Made by a program: the position numbers and the translations under genes. 21,363 nucleotides of DNA from CADEEN01 sp035716845 (lineage in GTDB: Bacteria > Pseudomonadota > Gammaproteobacteria > Burkholderiales > Burkholderiaceae_C). Positions within the stretch are counted from its first letter, which is position 1; every line of letters begins with the position of its first letter. Location: assembly GCA_035716845.1 (NCBI GenBank), contig DASTJE010000142.1, forward strand, positions 1 to 21,363, written 5' to 3'. Of the stretch, positions 1 through 7,354 are shown one piece after another. The notes beneath the pieces were generated by a model, which searched no databases, had not been told where the DNA came from, and saw nothing but the letters and a program-made list of their open reading frames with translations.

Positions 1-8
1 ATACGTCC

Positions 9-338
9 GTGTTCATTTCCGCCGCATTCGCCCAGACCGCCCCTGCCGCCGCGCCCAGTGGGACCGACTCGCTGATGAGCTTCCTGCCGCTGCTGCTGAT
101 GTTCGTGGTGCTGTATTTCATCATGATCCGCCCGCAGATGAAGAAGCAGAAGGAGCACAAGGCGATGATCGACGCGCTCGCCAAGGGCGACGAGGTCGTG
201 ATCGCCGGCGGCGTGCTCGGCCGCATCTCCAAGATGGGCGAGTCCTACGTGCACGTCGAGGTGGCAAACGGGGTCGAGCTGCAGGTGCAGCGGCCCTCGG
301 TGATCCAGGTGCTGCCCAAGGGCACGTTCGGAAAATGA
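9..338 (+). CDS. yajC: Sec translocon accessory subunit YajC
   Basis: YajC is a small single-span inner-membrane protein that associates with SecD and SecF in the Sec holotranslocon. The 109-residue product has an alanine-rich N-terminus (MFISAAFAQ), one hydrophobic segment at about residues 23-40, then the family-typical IRPQMKKQKEH stretch followed by a small basic cytoplasmic domain with GDEVV and GG(V)LG motifs. Length matches the family (about 110 residues). The start is a GTG at the very edge of the window, chosen because the MFIS opening is typical of betaproteobacterial YajC; only 8 upstream bases are visible, so its ribosome binding site cannot be judged. secD follows 95 bases downstream. 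Confidence 0.95.
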   Translation: MFISAAFAQTAPAAAPSGTDSLMSFLPLLLMFVVLYFIMIRPQMKKQKEHKAMIDALAKGDEVVIAGGVLGRISKMGESYVHVEVANGVELQVQRPSVIQVLPKGTFGK

Positions 339-358
339 GCGCCCCCAGGCGGGGGCGC
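339..358 (+). terminator. Perfect 8-bp hairpin right after the yajC stop
   Basis: The arms GCGCCCCC (339-346) and GGGGGCGC (351-358) are perfect inverted complements around a 4-base loop, beginning at the first base after the yajC TGA. There is no T tract behind it, so it is not a classical intrinsic terminator. A weaker pair, GCGGCC (391-396) and GGCCGC (414-419), lies closer to secD. The hairpin may protect the yajC 3' end or attenuate read-through into secD; this is inference. Confidence 0.45.
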
Positions 359-433
359 GTTGCCGCCGCCCGCTGCGCCGCACGAGCGACGCGGCCCTGA
401 GGCTGCGGCTGCCGGCCGCATGAAGGAATCTGC

Positions 434-2320
434 ATGAACCGCTACCCCTGGTGGAAGTACGCGATCCTCGCGGTCGCGCTCGTCGTCGGGTTGCTCTACA
501 CCGCACCCAACTTCTACGGCGAGGCGCCCGCCGTCCAGGTGTCCAGCGGCAAGGCCACGGTCAAGATCGACGCCGCGCTGGTGGCGCGAGTCGAGCAGGC
601 GCTCGCTGCCGCCGCGGTCAAACCCGACTTCGTGCAGTTCGAGGGCCAGTCGATCAAGGCTCGCTTCGGCGACACCGACACCCAGCTCAAGGCCAAGGAC
701 GCGATCGCCAAGGCGCTCAACCCCGATCCGGCCGACCCCAGCTACATCGTGGCGCTGAACCTGCTGTCGCGCTCGCCCGCGTGGATGGCCGGCATCGGTG
801 CGCTGCCGATGTACCTGGGGCTGGACCTGCGCGGCGGCGTGCACTTCCTGATGCAGGTCGACATGAAGGCGGCGCTGACGAAGAAGGCCGAGGCCATCAC
901 CGGCGACATGCGCACCCTGCTGCGCGACAAGAACATCCGCCACAGCGGCATCACGCGCGACGGCAACGCGGTGGAGGTGCGCTTCCGCGATGCAGCCACG
1001 CTGACGGCGGCGCGCAACCTGCTGGTCGACCAGGTGCCCGACATGACCTGGGCCGACTCGGCCGAAGGCAACGAGTTCAAGCTGCGCGGCACGCTCAAGC
1101 CGGACGCCGCGTTTCGGGTGCAGGAGCAGGCGCTCAAGCAGAACATCACGACGCTGCACAACCGCGTCAACGAACTCGGCACCAGCGAGCCGGTGATCCA
1201 GCAGCAGGGCGCGGACCGCGTGGTGGTGCAGCTGCCGGGCGTGCAGGACACCGCGCGCGCCAAGGACATCATCGGCCGCACCGCGACGCTCGAGCTGCGC
1301 ATGGTCAACGAGAGCGCCGAGGCCAAGGCCGCCGAGCGCGGCGCCGGACCGGTGCCGTTCGGCAGCGAGCGCTACGTCGAGCGCGGCGGCCAGCCCGTCA
1401 TCGTCTTCCGCCAGGTGGTGCTCACCGGCGACAGCCTGACCGACGCGCAGCCCGGCTTCGACAGCCAGACGCAGGAGCCCAAGGTCGACCTCACGGTGGA
1501 CAGCAAGGGCGCGCGCATCATGCGCGACGTCACGCGCGAGAACGTCGGCAAGCGCATGGCGATCCTGCTGTTCGAGAAGGGCAAGGGCGAGGTCATCACC
1601 GCGCCCGTGATCCGCAGCGAACTCGGGCAGCGCTTCCAGATCTCGGGCCGCATGACCTCGACCGAGGCCACCGACACCGCGCTGCTGCTGCGCGCCGGTT
1701 CGCTGGCGGCGCCGATGGAGATCATCGAAGAGAAGACCATCGGTCCGAGCCTGGGCGCCGAGAACATCGCCAAGGGTTTTGCCAGCGTGACCTACGGCTT
1801 TGCCGCCATCGCGCTCTTCATGTGCGTGTACTACGCGCTCTTCGGCGTGTTCTCCACGCTGGCGCTCGGCTTCAACCTGCTGCTGCTGGTGGCGGTGCTG
1901 TCGATGCTGCAGGCCACGCTCACGCTGCCCGGCATCGCGGCCATCGCGCTCACGCTGGGCATGGCGATCGACGCCAACGTGCTGATCAACGAGCGCGTGC
2001 GCGAGGAGCTGCGCGCCGGCGCGCCGCCGCAGGCGGCCATCGCCGCCGGCTATGAGCGCGCCTGGGGCACCATCCTCGATTCCAACGTCACCACGCTGAT
2101 CGCCGGCATCGCGCTGCTGGCGTTCGGATCGGGGCCGGTGCGTGGCTTCGCGGTGGTGCACTGCCTGGGCATCCTGACCTCGATGTTCTCCGCGGTGATG
2201 TTCTCGCGCGGGCTGGTCAACCTGTGGTACGGGCGCCAGAAGCGGCTGAAGTCGGTGTCGATCGGCCAGGTGTGGCGGCCCGACGGCGACGTGGCCAAGC
2301 CGGCGGCCGAAGAGGCCTGA
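434..2320 (+). CDS. secD: Protein translocase subunit SecD
   Basis: SecD is an RND-superfamily membrane protein that uses the proton gradient to help pull secreted proteins across the inner membrane, acting with SecF. The 628-residue product (E. coli SecD is about 615) has a first membrane span at residues 8-27, the conserved GLDLRGG motif at 129-135, a large periplasmic domain, and a C-terminal bundle of membrane spans from about residue 448. That bundle contains the conserved GMAIDANVLINERVREEL segment, including the membrane-embedded Asp of the proton pathway, and the following GPVRGFAV loop. The ATG at 434 is preceded by GAAGGA with 6-base spacing. secF begins 16 bases after the stop, so the two are surely cotranscribed. 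No frame damage is seen. Confidence 0.98.
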   Translation: MNRYPWWKYAILAVALVVGLLYTAPNFYGEAPAVQVSSGKATVKIDAALVARVEQALAAAAVKPDFVQFEGQSIKARFGDTDTQLKAKDAIAKALNPDPADPSYIVALNLLSRSPAWMAGIGALPMYLGLDLRGGVHFLMQVDMKAALTKKAEAITGDMRTLLRDKNIRHSGITRDGNAVEVRFRDAATLTAARNLLVDQVPDMTWADSAEGNEFKLRGTLKPDAAFRVQEQALKQNITTLHNRVNELGTSEPVIQQQGADRVVVQLPGVQDTARAKDIIGRTATLELRMVNESAEAKAAERGAGPVPFGSERYVERGGQPVIVFRQVVLTGDSLTDAQPGFDSQTQEPKVDLTVDSKGARIMRDVTRENVGKRMAILLFEKGKGEVITAPVIRSELGQRFQISGRMTSTEATDTALLLRAGSLAAPMEIIEEKTIGPSLGAENIAKGFASVTYGFAAIALFMCVYYALFGVFSTLALGFNLLLLVAVLSMLQATLTLPGIAAIALTLGMAIDANVLINERVREELRAGAPPQAAIAAGYERAWGTILDSNVTTLIAGIALLAFGSGPVRGFAVVHCLGILTSMFSAVMFSRGLVNLWYGRQKRLKSVSIGQVWRPDGDVAKPAAEEA

Positions 2321-2336
2321 GGCGGGAGCAGGACTC

Positions 2337-3371
2337 ATGGAATTCTTTCGCATCCGTCGCGACATCCCGTTCATGCGCTATGCGCTGGTGCTGAACGTCA
2401 TCTCGTTCATCACCTTCGCACTCGCCGTGTTCTTCCTGGTCACGCGCGGCCTGCACCTGTCGATCGAGTTCAAGGGCGGCACCGTGATCGAGGTCGAGTA
2501 CGCGCAGACCGCCGACATCGGCCGTGCGCGCAGCACCGTCGAGTCGCTCGGCTTCGGCGAGGTTCAGGTGCAGAAGTTCGGCACCTCGCGCGATCTGATG
2601 GTGCGCGTGCCGGTGCGGGGCAACGTCAAGCAGAGCGAGGACGCCGCGCGCGTGTTCGAAGCCCTGTGCAAGGCCGAATCGGGCAGCGTGGCCACCAAGC
2701 AGTACACCACCCCGCAGGGCGAGCAGGTGAGCCGCCCGTCGTGCAGCAATGCCGCAGGGGCCGAGCCGCTGAAGCTCTCGCGCACCGAGTTCGTGGGCCC
2801 GTCGGTCGGCTCGGAGCTGGCGCGCGACGGCGCCCTGGCGCTGGGCGTCACGGTGCTGGGCATCATGATCTACCTGGCGTTCCGCTTCGAGTGGAAGTTC
2901 TCGGTGGCCGGGATCATCGCCAACCTGCACGACGTGGTCATCATCCTGGGCTTCTTCGCCTTCTTCCAGTGGGAGTTCTCGCTCGCGGTGCTGGCCGCGG
3001 TGCTGGCCGTGCTGGGCTACTCCGTCAACGAGTCGGTGGTGATCTTCGACCGCGTGCGCGAGGCCTTCCGCAAGTTCCGCAAGATGGAGACCGAGCAGGT
3101 GATCGACCATGCGATCACCTCGACCATCAGCCGCACGATCATCACCCACGGCAGCACGCTGATGATGGTGGTGGCGATGCTGATCTTTGGCGGCCCGACG
3201 CTGCACTACTTCGCGCTTGCGCTGACCATCGGCATCCTGTTCGGCATCTACTCGTCGGTGTTCGTGGCGGCAGCCATCGTGATGTGGCTGCGCGTCAAGC
3301 GCGAGGACCTCGTGAAGGCTTCCTCGAAGGAGTCCGATCCGAACGATCCGAACGCGGGTGCGGTGGTCTGA
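2337..3371 (+). CDS. secF: Protein translocase subunit SecF
   Basis: SecF pairs with SecD to drive late steps of Sec-dependent export. The 344-residue protein has a first membrane span at about residues 14-36, the EFKGG motif (44-48), VGPSVGSEL (153-161), the RFEWKFSVAGI span (183-193) and the strongly conserved YSVNESVVIFDRVRE segment (228-242). It is somewhat longer than E. coli SecF (about 323). The periplasmic region around residues 100-148 looks expanded and carries two cysteines, C111 and C136. The ATG at 2337 follows GGGAG/CAGGA sequences. It lies 16 bases after secD and ends yajC-secD-secF; the next gene is of unrelated type. Confidence 0.98.
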   Translation: MEFFRIRRDIPFMRYALVLNVISFITFALAVFFLVTRGLHLSIEFKGGTVIEVEYAQTADIGRARSTVESLGFGEVQVQKFGTSRDLMVRVPVRGNVKQSEDAARVFEALCKAESGSVATKQYTTPQGEQVSRPSCSNAAGAEPLKLSRTEFVGPSVGSELARDGALALGVTVLGIMIYLAFRFEWKFSVAGIIANLHDVVIILGFFAFFQWEFSLAVLAAVLAVLGYSVNESVVIFDRVREAFRKFRKMETEQVIDHAITSTISRTIITHGSTLMMVVAMLIFGGPTLHYFALALTIGILFGIYSSVFVAAAIVMWLRVKREDLVKASSKESDPNDPNAGAVV

Positions 3372-3388
3372 GGCCCCACGCCCTGGTG

Positions 3389-3394
3389 TAGAGT
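3389..3394 (+). promoter_or_regulatory. Possible -10 box for the DUF1631 gene
   Basis: TAGAGT lies in the 54-base gap after secF and would give a leader of roughly 25 bases before the ATG at 3426. No -35 resembling TTGACA is seen at the right distance, so this is a weak call. The gene may instead be read from the sec operon. Confidence 0.2.
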
Positions 3395-3425
3395 CGGCGC
3401 CGCAGCGTTACATCCAGCAGCACTC

Positions 3426-5672
3426 ATGGCGACACTCGGTGACCAGGTCGGCTTGCCCTACGAGGCCCGTCGGCTCTACACCGAGGAACTCGTCAAGGGT
3501 CTCCCGGTGCTGGTCAGTGCCGTGGGGCAGTGGGCAAGTGCGCCGGAGCGCACGCTGGGCACCGATGCAGGGGCCGTGCAGGCCCTTCGCGAGGTGGCCG
3601 CCGACCTGAGGTCCAGGGGGGTGGCGTGGCACCAGGGCATCGTGGCGGCATTGCAGCATGCGCTGCGTTTCGGGACGCAGACCGCCGCGGGCGATGCCGG
3701 TGGGCCGAGCGGCGGCCTGGCCGCGGCCAGCAAGCTGTCGCTCGTCGACGACGCGACGATCGAGCGCGAGATCACGGCTTCGCGGCTGGCGCTGGCGATC
3801 ACCGACGTCGCCAACTGGGAATTCACCGATTTGCGTACGCGCGTGGCGCTGCTGGAGCGACGCGAGGAACTGGACCCGAACGACCTGCTGCGAGCCCACG
3901 TGCTCGCGCGTTTCGTCGTCGACGCTTGGAGCCAGGCCGGGCTCGGTGATGCCGGCTTGCGTGCCGTGCAGTCCGTCCTGCACGAGGAGTTCGGGCACCT
4001 GGTGCAGGAGGCCTACCACGAGGTGAACCGCTGGCTGGTGTCGCAGCGGGTGCTGCCCGACATCGACCTGCGGCCGCTGATCAAGCGCGGCCGGGGGGGC
4101 GCGGCGTCTGCGTACTCAGGGCAGGTGGGCGAGGAGACGCGCCTGATGACGCGCGCGGGCGCCGGCCTCGGCGCCACGCCCGGCCACGAGCAAGCCGTCG
4201 GGGTGCTGGAACGCTTGACCAAGGCAGTGGCGCGCCAGGTCCCGGCCTTCGGCGACACGGCACACGCCGGAGACCGCACGGTGTCCCCGGCGCTGGTCGG
4301 CGCCATCGGCCAGGCGCAGCAGAACTTCCAGCGCCGAATGGAGCAGCAGGAGGCGGCCGAGGGTCATGCGCCGACGGTGTCTCCCGCACTGCTGGAAGAG
4401 CTCCAGGCGCGCAAGCAGGCCCTCAAGAGGGCCGCCGAGACGCCGGTCGAGCGCGCCACGATCGAGATCGTGGCCTTGTTGTTCCAGAGCATCCTGACCG
4501 AAGAGCGCATTCCGCCGTCGGTGCGCGTGTGGTTTGCGCGCCTGCAGATGCCCGTGCTGCGCGTGGCGGTGGGCGAACCGGACTTCTTCGCCACCATCGA
4601 CCACCCGGCGCGGCGCCTGATCGACCGCATGGGATCGTGCGTCATGGGATTCGACGCCTCGGCGCGCGCGGTCAGCAGCGCGCTCGAGACCGAGATCAAG
4701 CGCATCGTCCAGGTGGTGGAGGCCTACCCGGACACCGGACGGCGCGTGTTCCAGACGGTGCTCACCGAGTTCGAGCGCTTCCTGGAGAACTACTTCAAGA
4801 GCGAGAACGAAGCCACGCGCAAGGGCGTGTCGCTGGCGCAGCAGGTCGAGCAGCGCGAGACGCTCGCGGTGCAGTACACGATCGAACTGCGCAAGATGCT
4901 GGAAAAGGTGCCGGTGCAGGAAGGCGTGCGCCAGTTCCTGTTCCAGGTGTGGGCGGACGTGATGGCCGTGGCGGCCGTGCGCCACGGCAAGCTGAGCGAG
5001 GCCACGAAGGCCATGCGTGCGGCGGCCGCCGACCTGATCTGGTCCGCAGGCGCCAAGGTCACGCGCGAGGAGCGCGCCGAGGTGATCCGCAAGCTGCCGC
5101 CCTTGCTCAAGAAGTTGCGCGAGGGGATGGAGACGGCAGGCGTGCCGTCGGACAAGCGTGACCAGCACATCCAGGCCCTGAACGAGTCGCTGGCCGCAGC
5201 CTTCAGTGCCAAGGCGGCCGCGATCCCGGCCGAGCGCCTCGAGGAGCTGCGCGAGCGCCTCGAGGCGCTGGAGGAACTGCTGCCCTCGGCCACCGACGTC
5301 GAGCTCGACCAGACCTTGATGAGCGATCTCTCGGGCGACGACTCCAACGCGCTGGAGGTCGTCAGCGAAGGCGGCTCGATGCCGACGCCGGCCATGGTGG
5401 CCTGGGCGCGCGAGCTGCAGGTGGGCAGCTGGTACATGCTGGAATACGGCGGCACGACCGAGCCGGTGCAACTGGCCTGGCAGGGCAAGCAGCGCCACCT
5501 CTCGCTGTTCGTGACGCCGGGCGGGCGTTGCCTGCTGTTCGAGCAGCACCGTCTCGCGTCCTTCCTGCAGGCGGGCTTGCTGCTGCCCGCGCAGGACGAG
5601 GCGCTCACGGTGCGGGCCACGCGCACCGCGCTCGCCAAGCTCGATGCCGATCCGGCTCGATTGCTGAACTGA
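3426..5672 (+). CDS. DUF1631 family protein
   Basis: This 748-residue soluble protein matches what I know of the DUF1631 family (large proteins of Beta- and Gammaproteobacteria with no assigned activity; the old label thymidine phosphorylase seen on some members is not supported). It is mostly helical and charged, with no signal peptide or membrane span. Coiled-coil-like stretches occur around residues 560-630, where AERLEELRERLEALEELLP is typical. The C-terminal part (about 656-730) switches to beta-rich sequence, with VGSWYMLEYGG and a QLAWQGKQRHLSLFVTPGG stretch ending LLFEQ, the diagnostic tail of the family and reminiscent of PilZ-like barrels. The ATG at 3426 has no strong ribosome binding site. 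Function is unknown; its only neighbour on this strand is secF. Confidence 0.85.
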   Translation: MATLGDQVGLPYEARRLYTEELVKGLPVLVSAVGQWASAPERTLGTDAGAVQALREVAADLRSRGVAWHQGIVAALQHALRFGTQTAAGDAGGPSGGLAAASKLSLVDDATIEREITASRLALAITDVANWEFTDLRTRVALLERREELDPNDLLRAHVLARFVVDAWSQAGLGDAGLRAVQSVLHEEFGHLVQEAYHEVNRWLVSQRVLPDIDLRPLIKRGRGGAASAYSGQVGEETRLMTRAGAGLGATPGHEQAVGVLERLTKAVARQVPAFGDTAHAGDRTVSPALVGAIGQAQQNFQRRMEQQEAAEGHAPTVSPALLEELQARKQALKRAAETPVERATIEIVALLFQSILTEERIPPSVRVWFARLQMPVLRVAVGEPDFFATIDHPARRLIDRMGSCVMGFDASARAVSSALETEIKRIVQVVEAYPDTGRRVFQTVLTEFERFLENYFKSENEATRKGVSLAQQVEQRETLAVQYTIELRKMLEKVPVQEGVRQFLFQVWADVMAVAAVRHGKLSEATKAMRAAAADLIWSAGAKVTREERAEVIRKLPPLLKKLREGMETAGVPSDKRDQHIQALNESLAAAFSAKAAAIPAERLEELRERLEALEELLPSATDVELDQTLMSDLSGDDSNALEVVSEGGSMPTPAMVAWARELQVGSWYMLEYGGTTEPVQLAWQGKQRHLSLFVTPGGRCLLFEQHRLASFLQAGLLLPAQDEALTVRATRTALAKLDADPARLLN

Positions 5673-5732
5673 GCGCGCACGGCGCCACCGCGGGGCCGGG
5701 ATTGCGCTTCGGGCTCGGCGCGCGCGGCGCGT

Positions 5733-6185
5733 CTAATGGACGACGCGTTCCTCGGGCGCGACGAACAGCTCGTCGAGGATCAGCGCGTCGGGTTCCGCGC
5801 CCAAGCTCCAGAACACCATCAGCACGATGATCTTGAGGTCATCGAGTTCGACCGGGGCATCGCCGACGGCCATGGCGCGGTCGATCACCATTTCACGCAT
5901 CGGCGGGGGCAGCACGCCGGCAGACTCGAGGAAGCTGACGAAGCCGATGGACTCCTCGCCCAGGCGCTCGTGCTCGTCGCGGGTGTAGATGCGAACGGCC
6001 GTGTCGCCCTGCCGCCCGCTGCAGCTCTGCGCCGCACCCGCCAATCCGTCGAGCCAGCACAAGGCTTCCTCGATCTCGTCGCTTTCGAAGCCGGCGGCCG
6101 CCAGTTTCTTGGTCAGTTGCGCGTGGTCAGGGCAGGCGTCAGGACGCCAGTAGTTCTCGTAGAGATAGACCAGCACATCGAACAT
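5733..6185 (-). CDS. smg: Smg family protein (DUF494)
   Basis: The 150-residue product opens MFDVLVYLYENYW and contains the helical pattern of Smg/DUF494 proteins (E. coli Smg is 157 residues), including the acidic ESDEIEEALCWLDGL segment and RIYTRDEHERLG, with a C-terminal LILDELFVAPEE-like ending. The biochemical role is not established; smg is usually next to dprA (smf), as here, where dprA ends 41 bases upstream on the same strand. The ATG at 6185 has no clear Shine-Dalgarno sequence but has a TATAGT hexamer ending 6 bases before it, so smg may have its own promoter and a leaderless message. It converges with the DUF1631 gene, with 60 bases between the two stops. Confidence 0.93.
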   Translation of the reverse strand: MFDVLVYLYENYWRPDACPDHAQLTKKLAAAGFESDEIEEALCWLDGLAGAAQSCSGRQGDTAVRIYTRDEHERLGEESIGFVSFLESAGVLPPPMREMVIDRAMAVGDAPVELDDLKIIVLMVFWSLGAEPDALILDELFVAPEERVVH

Positions 6186-6191
6186 CGATCC

Positions 6192-6197
6192 ACTATA
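6192..6197 (-). promoter_or_regulatory. -10 box immediately upstream of smg
   Basis: On the minus strand TATAGT (5 of 6 matches to TATAAT) is followed by GGATCG and then the smg ATG. Transcription would start at or within a base of the start codon. No TTGACA-like -35 lies 16-18 bases upstream; that spacer is instead filled by a dyad. Confidence 0.5.
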
Positions 6198-6215
6198 CCG
6201 CAGGGGGCCCTGCGG
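6198..6215 (-). promoter_or_regulatory. Dyad between dprA stop and smg -10 box
   Basis: CCGCAGGG (6198-6205) and CCCTGCGG (6208-6215) are perfect inverted complements around two G bases. The dyad begins 11 bases past the dprA stop and directly abuts the smg -10 hexamer. It could be a terminator hairpin for dprA or an operator for smg; both readings are inference. Confidence 0.45.
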
Positions 6216-6226
6216 CCATGGAGCCC

Positions 6227-7324
6227 TCAGCCGAGCCCCTGACGCTGGAACAGACCGCCTGGCAGGCGCGCGACATGGCCCTCGAGTTCCAACTCCAGCA
6301 GACGCGCTCCCAAGGCGGCCGCCGGCTCCCCGGTGCGCGCAGCCAGCGCGTCGAGCGTCACCGGGTCATGGCCCATCGCCTCGAGCAGGGAGTCCTGGGT
6401 GCCGGTGGACAGGGCCGCCCGCTGCGCAGCCTGCGGCCGCGCGCGCCAGTCGATTTCGCCGAGCACGTCATCGGCCGATTCGACCAGCTTAGCCCCTTGC
6501 TTGATCAGCCAGTGGCAGCCGCGTGACTGCGGTGCGTGGATGGAACCCGGTATCGCGAACACCTCGCGGCCGGCATCGGTGGCGGCCCGTGCCGTGGAGA
6601 GCGACCCCGAGGCCAACGCAGCCTCGACGACCAGCGTGCCTCGCGCCAGACCTGCGATCAGCCGGTTTCGCTGCGGGAAGTGCGGTGCCAGCGGCGGTGC
6701 GCCCGGCTCGAACTCCGTCAGCAGCACGCCGTGCTCGACGATGCGGTGCGCAAGCTCGCGATGGCGCGCCGGATAGATTCGGTCCGGCCCGGTGCCCATC
6801 ACGGCCACCGTGAGGCCATCGGCTGCCAGTGCGCCCTCATGCGCGGCACCGTCGATGCCCAGGGCCAGACCCGACACGATGACCAGGCCCGAGCGCGCCA
6901 GGTGCGCGGAGAAGTCGCGCGCGTTCTGCAGGCCCTGCGGCGTCGGGTTGCGGCTGCCGACGATGGACAGTGCAGGTGCCTGCAGCGCGTCGAGTCGGCC
7001 TTGCGCATACAGCAGCAGCGGCGGGTCGGGTGTCTCCAACAGCGTACGGGGGTAGCCCGCATCGGCCAGCGTCAGGACGTGCCGTGCCGGGCCGTCGGCC
7101 AGCCACGTGCGCACGGCCGAGCAGGCATCCGGGTGGTTCGCATCTGCCGCGCGCAGGGCCGTCGCCAATGCGGGATCGACCAGCCCTGCGAGCGCAGACG
7201 GCGGCGCCGACAGTGCGGCCTCGGGCGAGCCGAAGGCGGCGAGCAGGCGCCGTGCGGCCGCGCGCGACAGTCCGGGCGTGCGCAGCAGACGCAGCCAGGC
7301 GTCGAGGTCGTCGGGCGCGCTCAT
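6227..7324 (-). CDS. dprA: DNA-processing protein DprA
   Basis: DprA (Smf) binds incoming single-stranded DNA during natural transformation and loads RecA on it. The 365-residue protein has an N-terminal SAM-like helical region (about 5-50), then the extended Rossmann fold: VGSR (122-125), SGLALGID (151-158), FPQRNRLIAGL (216-226), EAALASGSLSTA (234-245) and the IPGSIHAPQSRGC segment (258-270). A C-terminal winged-helix DML1-like domain spans about 310-362. All expected motifs are present and the length is normal. The ATG at 7324 follows GCAGGCGG, a weak ribosome binding site. It sits 30 bases downstream of the LysM gene and 41 bases upstream of smg. Presence of dprA alone does not show that the organism is competent. 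Confidence 0.97.
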   Translation of the reverse strand: MSAPDDLDAWLRLLRTPGLSRAAARRLLAAFGSPEAALSAPPSALAGLVDPALATALRAADANHPDACSAVRTWLADGPARHVLTLADAGYPRTLLETPDPPLLLYAQGRLDALQAPALSIVGSRNPTPQGLQNARDFSAHLARSGLVIVSGLALGIDGAAHEGALAADGLTVAVMGTGPDRIYPARHRELAHRIVEHGVLLTEFEPGAPPLAPHFPQRNRLIAGLARGTLVVEAALASGSLSTARAATDAGREVFAIPGSIHAPQSRGCHWLIKQGAKLVESADDVLGEIDWRARPQAAQRAALSTGTQDSLLEAMGHDPVTLDALAARTGEPAAALGARLLELELEGHVARLPGGLFQRQGLG

Positions 7325-7340
7325 GCGCCGCCTGCCGTAG

Positions 7341-7354
7341 CGGCCCGCGGGCCG
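7341..7354. repeat. 14-bp perfect palindrome between LysM gene and dprA
   Basis: CGGCCCGCGGGCCG is self-complementary and occupies about half of the 30-base gap, starting right after the LysM-gene stop. In RNA it could form only a short-loop hairpin of about 5 bp. GC-rich palindromes of this size can arise by chance in such DNA. Confidence 0.35.

Noticed and set aside
245..2374. A 709-codon minus-strand open frame opposite secD
   Set aside because: It has an Arg/His/Gly/Ala-rich antisense composition and no domain. secD on the other strand is complete and conserved.
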